Shown: one piece after another, positions 51,457-59,034 of the stretch
How positions within the stretch are numbered: position 1 is the stretch's first letter
Layout of the letters: every line of letters starts with the position of its first letter
Assembly: GCF_037450285.1 (NCBI RefSeq)
Contig: NZ_JAQISN010000001.1
Span: 1,302,001 to 1,366,000, forward strand
Source of the DNA: Erwinia sp. SLM-02
Lineage (GTDB): Bacteria > Pseudomonadota > Gammaproteobacteria > Enterobacterales > Enterobacteriaceae
Reading direction: 5' to 3'
DNA length: 64,000 nt
The notes under the pieces: model-generated
What the model was told of the DNA's origin: nothing
Database searches by the model: none
What the model saw: only the letters and a program-made list of their open reading frames with translations
Position numbers and translations under genes: made by a program

Positions 51457-52503
51457 TTAAAAGCGCGAGTCGATGGCGTTTGCCAACTGGTCCAGAACGG
51501 CGACGCTGTCTTCCCAGCCCAGGCAGGGGTCGGTAATGGACTGGCCGTAATTCAGCGGCGTATCGGGCAGCACTTTTTGCGTGCCTTCCTGCAGGAAGCT
51601 TTCGATCATAACGCCGGCAATCGCCGTGGAGCCATCGCGTATCTGGGCGGCAACCGAGCGCGCGACTTCTTTCTGCAGGCGATGCTGCTTCAGGCAGTTG
51701 CCGTGGCTGAAGTCGATAACCAGCTGCGGCGGCAGGCGATGTTCAGCCAGCGCCGCAGCGGCTTCTGCAATGTCTTCCGCATGGTAGTTCGGCTGCCTGC
51801 CGCCGCGCATAATGATATGGCCAGAAGGATTGCCGCTGGTCTGATAAATCGTCATCTGTCCCTGCTTGTCGGGCGAAAGGAACATATGGCTGACGCGGGC
51901 TGCGCGAATGGCATCCACCGCGATGCGGATATTGCCATCGGTACCGTTTTTGAAACCCACCGGACAGGAGAGGGCCGAGGCCATTTCACGGTGGATCTGG
52001 CTTTCCGTGGTACGTGCACCGATCGCTCCCCAGCTAATCAGGTCGGCAATAAACTGCCCGATCACCATATCAAGGAATTCAGTCGCGGTAGGCATGCCCA
52101 GCGCATTGATATCCAGCAGCAGTTTGCGTGCCACTTCCAGCCCGTGGTTCACGCGGAAGCTGCCATCCAGGTCCGGGTCTGAAATCAGTCCTTTCCAGCC
52201 CACCACCGTGCGCGGCTTTTCGAAGTAGGCGCGCATCACGATTTCCAGCCGGGACTGGTACTTATCACGCAGCTCCTTGAGGCGGGCTGCGTACTCCAGT
52301 GCCGCAGCGGGATCGTGCAGCGAGCAGGGACCGATCACCACCAGCAGGCGCTTGTCTTCGCCCGAAAGAATGCGGGCAATACGCTGGCGGGAGGTCATCA
52401 CATTTTCGGCAACGGCGGCGGTAATCGGCTGTCTGGCCAGCAGTTCGGCAGGCGTTATCAGGCTGTCGATGCGCGCGGTCCGCAGTTCATCTGTTTTGTT
52501 CAT
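51457..52503 (-). CDS. aroH: DAHP synthase, AroH type
   Basis: A 348-residue 3-deoxy-D-arabino-heptulosonate-7-phosphate synthase, the first step of aromatic amino acid synthesis. It starts MNKTDELRTARIDSLITPAEL and is close to the Trp-sensitive E. coli AroH throughout (for example FEKPRTVVGWKGLISDPDLDGS). The ATG at 52503 was chosen over an upstream in-frame start inside the non-conserved leader. It lies after ppsR, as in E. coli. No TrpR operator (CTAGT-type repeats) is visible upstream. Confidence 0.93.
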   Translation of the reverse strand: MNKTDELRTARIDSLITPAELLARQPITAAVAENVMTSRQRIARILSGEDKRLLVVIGPCSLHDPAAALEYAARLKELRDKYQSRLEIVMRAYFEKPRTVVGWKGLISDPDLDGSFRVNHGLEVARKLLLDINALGMPTATEFLDMVIGQFIADLISWGAIGARTTESQIHREMASALSCPVGFKNGTDGNIRIAVDAIRAARVSHMFLSPDKQGQMTIYQTSGNPSGHIIMRGGRQPNYHAEDIAEAAAALAEHRLPPQLVIDFSHGNCLKQHRLQKEVARSVAAQIRDGSTAIAGVMIESFLQEGTQKVLPDTPLNYGQSITDPCLGWEDSVAVLDQLANAIDSRF

Positions 52504-52612
52504 CGGCTTCTCTAAATTTTTGTCTTCGCAACGGCAGGAATACCGGGAAGTAATGGCGATCACCTTAAAGCAAACGGCGATGATTTCAACCACCGCCGCA
52601 GGATAAATGCCA

Positions 52613-52636
52613 TAAAAAAAGCCGCCTGGCCGGCTT
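52613..52636 (-). terminator. Terminator of ppsR
   Basis: On the minus strand AAGCCG, loop GCCAGG, CGGCTT, then a T run. It overlaps the ppsR stop and separates ppsR from aroH. Confidence 0.8.
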
Positions 52637-53469
52637 CAGTACATCCGGCGCGCCAGCCCCATAATATCGAGGATCTTGGTGGCGATTTCTTCTACCGAAT
52701 AGTTAGTACTGTTGAGGTAGCGGATTTGGTTGGTGCGGAACAGGGCTTCAACTTCACCCACCTCGAGGCGGCACTGCCGCATGGAGGCATAGCGGGTATT
52801 CACCGCGCGCTCCTGGCGAATCGCCGCCAGCCGCTCGGGATCGATGGTTAAGCCAAACAGCTTGTTCTGAAACGGCTTGAGGGCGGGCGGCAGCTTGAGG
52901 TTATCCATATCATCCGCAATAAACGGATAGTTCGCCGCTTTGATACCGAACTGCATCGCCAGGTACAGGCTGGTAGGGGTTTTACCGCAGCGCGATACGC
53001 CCAGCAGGATCACCTGCGCTTCTTCCAGCCCGCGCAGCGAAATCCCGTCATCGTGGGCCAGCGTGTAGTCGATAGCGGCAATACGGGCGTCGTATTTGCC
53101 GAGATTGCTGGCGGTCAGGCCGTGGGTACGGTTAGCGACCGGTGCCGGGGCCACGCCCAGCTCCTGCTGCAGCGGTGCGACCAGCGACTGAACGATGTCC
53201 TGGCAGAATCCGTCGCTCTGCAAAATGATCTCACGGATTTCCGGCGTAACAATCGAGATAAAGACCAGCGGGCGGATACCGCTGTGCTGGTAAATGGTGT
53301 TGATCTGGGCTTTTACCGCCAGCGCCCGCTGCACGTTCTCAACAAAGGGCAGGGTGACGCTGTTGGTTTCCACCGGGAACTGGGAAAGTACGGCATGGCC
53401 CAACACCTCGGCGGTTATCGCCGTACCGTCTGAAATATAGAAAACACTGCGTTCGGCATTCACGTCCAT
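52636..53469 (-). CDS. ppsR: PEP synthase regulatory protein
   Basis: 277 residues, DUF299 family. A bifunctional kinase/pyrophosphorylase that inactivates and reactivates PpsA by phosphorylating a Thr next to its catalytic His. The P-loop is GVSRCGKTPTSLY (157-169). Divergent from ppsA, its target. Confidence 0.96.
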   Translation of the reverse strand: MDVNAERSVFYISDGTAITAEVLGHAVLSQFPVETNSVTLPFVENVQRALAVKAQINTIYQHSGIRPLVFISIVTPEIREIILQSDGFCQDIVQSLVAPLQQELGVAPAPVANRTHGLTASNLGKYDARIAAIDYTLAHDDGISLRGLEEAQVILLGVSRCGKTPTSLYLAMQFGIKAANYPFIADDMDNLKLPPALKPFQNKLFGLTIDPERLAAIRQERAVNTRYASMRQCRLEVGEVEALFRTNQIRYLNSTNYSVEEIATKILDIMGLARRMY

Positions 53470-53839
53470 TTTATCTCCAGAATTAGCTATCCGGGCAGAC
53501 TAAATTATTTCCGATACAGAAAGCAAACTGTGATTTCAGCGACAAAACAAAACGAAAAATTCATAAATATGATGATTTGAAATATTTATTCTTATAAAAT
53601 AGGCGCTGTCATTCCATTACGCATAAATGAAATGACGTTTCTGTTTAGTATTCATTTAATGCGCCCCTTCTTTTTAAAACATTCTAAAATGGAATCCTGT
53701 ATTTGTTGCGCAAACAAATTTGCGCGATTTGAACGTGATTTATTAAGTTGTTGTAAATTAATGATTTTATTTTATAATTTGATTTATCAACGTCATTAAC
53801 GTGCGCAGAGTTGTCTTAAAAACGCCGCCTGCGAGTTGC

Positions 53840-53852
53840 TTGAACGATTCAA
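53840..53852. promoter_or_regulatory. Possible Cra site in the ppsR-ppsA gap
   Basis: TTGAACGATTCAA resembles the Cra (FruR) operator, and Cra activates ppsA in E. coli. It is 89 bases before the ppsA start. The gap 53470-53940 is AT-rich and contains nothing else I can name. Confidence 0.45.
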
Positions 53853-53940
53853 CACTTTCTCAACCCTCCGCTGTTATGCCAGTCTGACTGGGCAATGCTG
53901 TATCCCTTATTCCTAATTAAATCTTACAAGGATTGCTTCA

Positions 53941-56319
53941 ATGTCCAATAAAGGCCAATTGCCGCTCGTGCTCTGGTATAACGAACTTGGCATGCACGAT
54001 GTCGATCGGGTGGGAGGCAAAAATGCTTCTCTGGGTGAAATGATTACTAACCTGTCATCGCTGGGTGTGTCCGTGCCGAATGGCTTTGCGACCACCTCTG
54101 ATGCTTTCAACCAGTTCCTTGATCAAAGCGGCGTTAACCAGCGTATCTATGAACTGCTGGATAAGACCGATATTGATGATATTGATCAGCTGGCGAAAGC
54201 GGGTAAGCAGATCCGTCAGTGGATTATTGACACGCCTTTCCAGCCCGAGCTGGAGCAGGCTATTCATCAGGCCTATGACCAGCTTTCCGCCGATGACGCT
54301 GAGGCCTCCTTTGCCGTGCGTTCTTCCGCTACCGCCGAAGACATGCCGGATGCCTCCTTTGCCGGCCAGCAGGAAACCTTCCTGAACGTGCAGGGCTATG
54401 ATGCGGTGCTGGTGGCGGTGAAGCACGTCTTCGCCTCACTGTTCAACGACCGCGCAATCTCTTATCGCGTGCATCAGGGCTACGACCACCGCGGCGTAGC
54501 GCTGTCCGCCGGGGTTCAGCGCATGGTGCGTTCTGACCTCGCTTCTTCGGGCGTGATGTTCACTATCGATACCGAATCGGGCTTCGATCAGGTGGTGTTT
54601 ATTACCGCCGCGCTGGGCCTGGGCGAGATGGTCGTACAGGGTGCGGTTAACCCGGATGAGTTCTACGTGCACAAGCCAACGCTGGCCGCAGGACGCCCGG
54701 CGATCGTTCGCCGTAATATGGGATCGAAAAAGATCCGTATGATTTATGCCGACTCGCAGGAGCACGGTAAACAGGTAGCGATTGAAGACGTGCCGGAAGC
54801 CGAGCGCGACCGCTTCAGTCTGACCGATAAAGAAGTTGAAGCGCTGGCGGTGCAGGCGGTGCTGATTGAAAAACACTACCAGCGGCCGATGGATATTGAA
54901 TGGGCGAAAGACGGCCATACCGGCAAGCTGTTTATCGTGCAGGCCCGTCCTGAAACCGTCCGTTCTAACGGCCAGGTGATGGAGCGCTACAACCTGCAGG
55001 GTAAAGGCAAGATTCTGGTGGAAGGTCGCGCCATCGGCCACCGTATCGGTGCAGGTGAAGTGAAGGTGATCCACGATATCAGCGAGATGGGCCGCATTGA
55101 AAAAGGCGACGTGCTGGTGACGGACATGACCGACCCGGACTGGGAACCGATCATGAAAAAGGCCTCGGCGATTGTAACCAATCGCGGTGGACGTACCTGC
55201 CATGCGGCAATCATTGCCCGTGAGCTGGGTATTCCGGCGGTGGTGGGCTGCGGTGACGCGACCGACCATCTGAAGGACGGCCAGAAAGTGACCGTATCCT
55301 GTGCGGAAGGCGATACCGGCTACGTCTACGACGGCCTGCTCGACTTCGAGGTGAAAAGCTCGCAGGTTGACGAAATGCCGTCGCTGCCGCTGAAGGTGAT
55401 GATGAACGTCGGCAACCCGGATCGCGCCTTCGACTTCGCCTGCCTGCCTAATGAAGGCGTGGGTCTGGCCCGTCTGGAGTTTATTATCAACCGCATGATT
55501 GGCGTTCACCCGCGTGCCCTGCTGGAATTCGATCAGCAGACGCCGGAACTGCAGCAGGAGATCCGCGGGATGATGAAAGGGTTTGACGATCCGGTGGAGT
55601 TTTACATCGCCCGTCTGACCGAAGGGATCGCCACGCTGGGCGCGGCATTTTCGCCTAAGCGTGTAATCGTTCGTCTGTCTGACTTTAAGACCAACGAGTA
55701 TGCCAACCTGGTAGGCGGCGAGCGCTACGAGCCTGAAGAAGAGAACCCGATGCTGGGCTTCCGCGGAGCCGGTCGCTACGTTGCCGACAACTTCCGCGAC
55801 TGCTTCGCGTTAGAGTGCGCAGCGGTGAAGCGGGTACGTAACGAGATGGGGCTGACCAACGTGGAGATCATGGTGCCGTTCGTCCGCACCGTGGCTCAGG
55901 CGAAGGCGGTGGTTGAAGAGCTGGAGCGTCAGGGGCTGAAGCGCGGCGAGAACGGGCTGAAGATCATCATGATGTGTGAGATCCCGTCCAACGCGCTGCT
56001 GGCGGAACAGTTCCTGGAATACTTCGATGGTTTCTCCATCGGTTCCAACGACATGACCCAGCTGGCGCTCGGCCTTGACCGCGATTCGGGCGTGGTGTCC
56101 GAGCTGTTCGACGAGCGTAATGATGCGGTGAAAGCGCTGCTGTCGATGGCAATTCGCGCGGCGAAGAAGACGGGCAAGTACGTCGGTATCTGTGGTCAGG
56201 GTCCATCGGACCATGAGGATTTTGCGGCCTGGCTGATGGAAGAGGGGATCGACAGTCTTTCCCTGAACCCGGATACCGTGGTGCAGACCTGGCTGTCGCT
56301 GGCTGAAATTAAGAAGTAG
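53941..56319 (+). CDS. ppsA: Phosphoenolpyruvate synthase
   Basis: 792 residues, as in E. coli. Converts pyruvate and ATP to PEP, AMP and phosphate in gluconeogenesis. The ATP-grasp domain (1-350), the swivelling phospho-His domain (GGRTCHAAIIARELGIPAVVG, His near 421 with the regulatory Thr two before it) and the C-terminal PEP-binding barrel (SIGSNDMTQLALGLDRDS, VGICGQGPSDH) are complete. Confidence 0.98.
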   Translation: MSNKGQLPLVLWYNELGMHDVDRVGGKNASLGEMITNLSSLGVSVPNGFATTSDAFNQFLDQSGVNQRIYELLDKTDIDDIDQLAKAGKQIRQWIIDTPFQPELEQAIHQAYDQLSADDAEASFAVRSSATAEDMPDASFAGQQETFLNVQGYDAVLVAVKHVFASLFNDRAISYRVHQGYDHRGVALSAGVQRMVRSDLASSGVMFTIDTESGFDQVVFITAALGLGEMVVQGAVNPDEFYVHKPTLAAGRPAIVRRNMGSKKIRMIYADSQEHGKQVAIEDVPEAERDRFSLTDKEVEALAVQAVLIEKHYQRPMDIEWAKDGHTGKLFIVQARPETVRSNGQVMERYNLQGKGKILVEGRAIGHRIGAGEVKVIHDISEMGRIEKGDVLVTDMTDPDWEPIMKKASAIVTNRGGRTCHAAIIARELGIPAVVGCGDATDHLKDGQKVTVSCAEGDTGYVYDGLLDFEVKSSQVDEMPSLPLKVMMNVGNPDRAFDFACLPNEGVGLARLEFIINRMIGVHPRALLEFDQQTPELQQEIRGMMKGFDDPVEFYIARLTEGIATLGAAFSPKRVIVRLSDFKTNEYANLVGGERYEPEEENPMLGFRGAGRYVADNFRDCFALECAAVKRVRNEMGLTNVEIMVPFVRTVAQAKAVVEELERQGLKRGENGLKIIMMCEIPSNALLAEQFLEYFDGFSIGSNDMTQLALGLDRDSGVVSELFDERNDAVKALLSMAIRAAKKTGKYVGICGQGPSDHEDFAAWLMEEGIDSLSLNPDTVVQTWLSLAEIKK

Positions 56320-56331
56320 TGTGTTTAATGT

Positions 56332-56354
56332 AGGGCGTGTGATGCGCCCTTTTT
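56332..56354 (+). terminator. Terminator of ppsA
   Basis: Stem GGGCG (56333-56337), 7-base loop, CGCCC (56345-56349) and five T, 13 bases after the ppsA stop. Confidence 0.85.
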
Positions 56355-56405
56355 CGGATACACCGGGGCATGTTTCAGCCCGTGGTGATTGTCTGGGACG
56401 CTTGT

Positions 56406-56440
56406 AAAAACCGCTCTCGTTTTACGATGGCGGTTTTTTT
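56406..56440. terminator. Second, bidirectional terminator
   Basis: AAAAACCGC (56406-56414) pairs with GCGGTTTTT (from 56430); A and T runs flank both sides. It lies between the ppsA terminator and the first structured element. Confidence 0.7.
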
Positions 56441-56479
56441 GTTTACTGGCGGGTAGCTGGTGGAGCGGTGGCGGGTTCG

Positions 56480-56679
56480 CAGCCTGTGCTGCGCCATCAG
56501 GGCGGTCCTCGCGCCGTGCTTTGCACGGTGCCTTCGGCTGCAGCCGCTGGCCCAATGACCGGCAAAGACGGGTCATCCCTGACCCGACTCCGCCTGACGC
56601 CAACATCCCTGTTGTCGTCTCATGGCCATCCGCTTTCACCTCAGCGCTGCGGGTTACCCTGATGGCGCAGCACAGGCTG
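56480..56679 (-). repeat. Structured ~200-bp element, copy 1
   Basis: Bounded by a perfect 23-bp inverted repeat (56480-56502 and 56657-56679; the outer bases are CAGCCTGTGCTG). Read on the minus strand it contains, in order, CCGCAGCGCTGA (56652-56641), a hairpin GGGTC-AGGGAT-GACCC (56585-56570) followed by GTCT, a hairpin CCGTGC-AAA-GCACGG (56528-56514) and GGCGCGAGGACC (56515-56504). All of these are co-linear with copy 2. It does not code for a protein. Confidence 0.85.
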
Positions 56680-57017
56680 TCTCCCTGTCTGATTATCCTG
56701 TCGCTGTAACGCTAAGCCGCTGTCATTTAACTTCTCGCTAATCCACTACGGGCTGAGTAAAAGCATCCAAAGTGAACAGTGAATCCTGACTCTTGGCACG
56801 TTAATCCTGGTGTCTACCAATTCAGAAAAATATTCTTTCAAACTGCCCCAACTGTAGCCAGTTGCCCCAAATCAGCTCCTGATAACGCCTATTGTCTGAG
56901 CCAGTGATTTCAAATGAATCACCATTAAACGGCCATTGAATCAGCATTAAATCAGCATGTTAATTTTAGCTGGGGATTTTTGGGTATTTGCAGCAGGCGA
57001 CGCGGAAGTTAAAAGCG

Positions 57018-57216
57018 GACTGACCGGGCCTGTGATTGCACCATCCGCAGCGCTGAACGGAGAGAGGAAGCCAGGATTCGCCCGCAGGACGCGGGAGAAA
57101 GGTGCAGCCGGTCCAGGGATGGACCGTCTGCAGCGGTCCGGCAGGCTGACGAGCGAAGTGAGGGCACCACGCCGCGCGTGGCGCGAGGACCCGGGCAATC
57201 ACAGGCCCGGCCAGTC
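57018..57216 (+). repeat. Structured ~200-bp element, copy 2
   Basis: Bounded by a 22-bp inverted repeat with one mismatch (57018-57039 and 57195-57216; core CCGGGCCTGTGATTGC). On the plus strand it contains CCGCAGCGCTGA (57045-57056), a hairpin GGTCC-AGGGAT-GGACC (57110-57125) followed by GTCT, a hairpin CCACGC-CGC-GCGTGG (57167-57181) and GGCGCGAGGACC (57180-57191). Spacing matches copy 1 within two bases. The stems differ in sequence between copies but still pair. Confidence 0.85.
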
Positions 57217-57246
57217 GGCGTAGCAGCAGCCTGACAAAATGCAGGC

Positions 57247-57350
57247 AAAAAAAAGCCCATCGCAGAGGATGGGCAAAGACTACACACAGCAATTTTGTAC
57301 TTCACTCAGGGGAAAGGGCGTTTAAAAATCAGTAGGTTGATTTCAAACAT
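57247..57350 (-). ncRNA. rprA: RprA small RNA
   Basis: The minus strand matches E. coli RprA over CCCCTGAGTGAA, AATTGCTGTGTGTAGTCTTT and the terminator GCCCATC-loop-GATGGGC with eight T (57274-57247). The 5' part also has the AAATCAAC...TGATTT hairpin. The 5' end near 57350 is set by a -10 element TAGTAT at 57363-57358. RprA is an Hfq-dependent RNA that activates rpoS translation. It lies downstream of ydiK, as in E. coli. Confidence 0.9.
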
Positions 57351-57386
57351 GGACTCAATACTAAGCAACGTGCTTTCAGGCGTCAT

Positions 57387-57400
57387 TAAGAATCATCTCA
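57387..57400. promoter_or_regulatory. RcsB-type box of rprA
   Basis: TAAGAATCATCTCA matches the Rcs box TAAGAATATTCCTA at 11 of 14 positions. It is centred about 43 bases before the RprA start, next to the -35 region, where RcsB activates rprA in E. coli. Confidence 0.6.
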
Positions 57401-57611
57401 TTAGTTTAAAATCAATAATCCTTCAATTGCCCGATACTCAATTATGGAGATTTATCCAAAAGAAAAGGTTAACAAACGTGCTCATTCAGGCCGGGCTGGC
57501 GACGTTTTTGGGCTTTAAGGTAAAGAAACGCTAACGAGAAAGGGCGAAGGAAGGGCGAAATGTTATTTATTACTAATGATTGCGGCCAGCCTGGCTGACC
57601 GCAATGCGGCC

Positions 57612-58733
57612 TTAATTACGCTGATGGCTTTCGTTCTCAAACTCCACCAGTTCTTCAACCACCAGGGTGGGATCGTCGCTCGGAGCCGGAACCTCGTGGA
57701 CCCAGACGCACACCAGACGATAAGAGACGGCAAGGACCACCGGGCCAATAAACAGACCAATCATACCGAATGCCACCAGTCCGCCGATCACTCCGGAAAG
57801 GATCAGGATCAGCGGCAGGTCGGCCCCCATACGGATCAGCATCGGTCGCAGTACGTTATCCAGCGTGCCCACCACGCAGCTCCACACCAGCAGCACGGTG
57901 CCCCAGGTGGTATCACCGCTCCAGTAGAGCCAGATAATCGCCGGCACCAGCACGGTCAGTGGACCCAGCTGCACCAGGCAGGAGAAAATCATCAGCACCG
58001 TCAGCAGGGTGGCGTAGGGAATACCGGACACCGCCAGCCCGATGCCGCCGAGCACCCCCTGCACCAGCGCGGTGACCACCACGCCCAGCGCGACGGCACG
58101 AATTGCCTGACCGGCAAGCAGCACGGCGGCATCGCCACGGCGGGCGGCAAGGCGGAAGGCGAAGTGGCGAATACCGCGCCCAACCTGTTCACCGCGCCAG
58201 AATAACAGCATGCTGAACAACAGCATCAGGCCCAGATGCAGCATAAAGCGGCCAAAATACCCGGCCTGCGCAACGAAGAAACCGGTGGTCCGGCCAATGT
58301 AAGGCTGGATCTTGGCCATCAGTGCGGTTCCGCCTCCCGCGACCAGCGTGTGATAACCGGAATAGAGGTTATCGCCAATCATGGGCACATCGTTCAGCCA
58401 CGCCAGCTGGGGCATCTGCAAATGACCGGAGCTGACCATAGCGATAACCGGCGCGCTGTTATCCAGCAGGCTGTTCACCAGCAGCGAAATGGGGATAATA
58501 AACACCAGCAGCAGCAGCAGCGTCATGGCGATCACCGCCAGCGAACGGCGGCCCCACAGCCAGCCCTGAATTCTGATCATCAGTGGCCAGGTGGCGATCA
58601 CCACCATGCTGGCCCAGGCAAAGCCCAGAATGAAAGGCTGAATTACCCAGAAACAGGCGATGATCGCAATGCTGATAAACAGCAGCGTGAAGACGATCTG
58701 CGGTAAGTCCCAACCCTTATAAACATTCTTCAT
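57612..58733 (-). CDS. ydiK: YdiK, AI-2E/PerM family membrane protein
   Basis: 373 residues, about eight membrane helices, UPF0118/AI-2E transporter family. Close to E. coli YdiK in GDAAVLLAGQAIRAVALGVVVTALVQGVLGGIGLAVSG and NVLRPMLIRMGADLPLILILSGVIGGL. The substrate is not established. The ATG at 58733 matches the family; the frame is open 8 codons further, to a TTG. Confidence 0.92.
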   Translation of the reverse strand: MKNVYKGWDLPQIVFTLLFISIAIIACFWVIQPFILGFAWASMVVIATWPLMIRIQGWLWGRRSLAVIAMTLLLLLVFIIPISLLVNSLLDNSAPVIAMVSSGHLQMPQLAWLNDVPMIGDNLYSGYHTLVAGGGTALMAKIQPYIGRTTGFFVAQAGYFGRFMLHLGLMLLFSMLLFWRGEQVGRGIRHFAFRLAARRGDAAVLLAGQAIRAVALGVVVTALVQGVLGGIGLAVSGIPYATLLTVLMIFSCLVQLGPLTVLVPAIIWLYWSGDTTWGTVLLVWSCVVGTLDNVLRPMLIRMGADLPLILILSGVIGGLVAFGMIGLFIGPVVLAVSYRLVCVWVHEVPAPSDDPTLVVEELVEFENESHQRN

Positions 58734-59034
58734 GTGTGAACCGTAACCTCGGGTCAATAAATATCCTGTCCGCCTCGTCCGGCGGCGCCGAACGAATTAT
58801 TTGTCATCCTGCCTTCAACCATTTTATTTTTGAAAATCCGCGTCAGCGCGACAGTTACGCTAAGGCGACCGGTTTAATCATGATGTATGAAACGATTTTG
58901 TGACACAGACAACAGGTTATTCTTTTGTTTCGTTTTTTGAAATAACGGCAGGTCATAAAAAAATGTGATAAAACGGATAGCTGCGTCATTTACGTCGCGC
59001 AGAATGATCCATACAACATTTTGGTCACCCGATA

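Noticed and set aside
54436..55509. 357-codon minus-strand frame opposite ppsA
   Set aside because: Antisense shadow; ppsA is complete and highly conserved on the other strand.
57349..57534. Plus-strand frame of about 61 codons (MDSILSNVLSG...) opposite the rprA promoter
   Set aside because: It has no ribosome site and overlaps the rprA promoter and Rcs box on the other strand; rprA explains the conservation.
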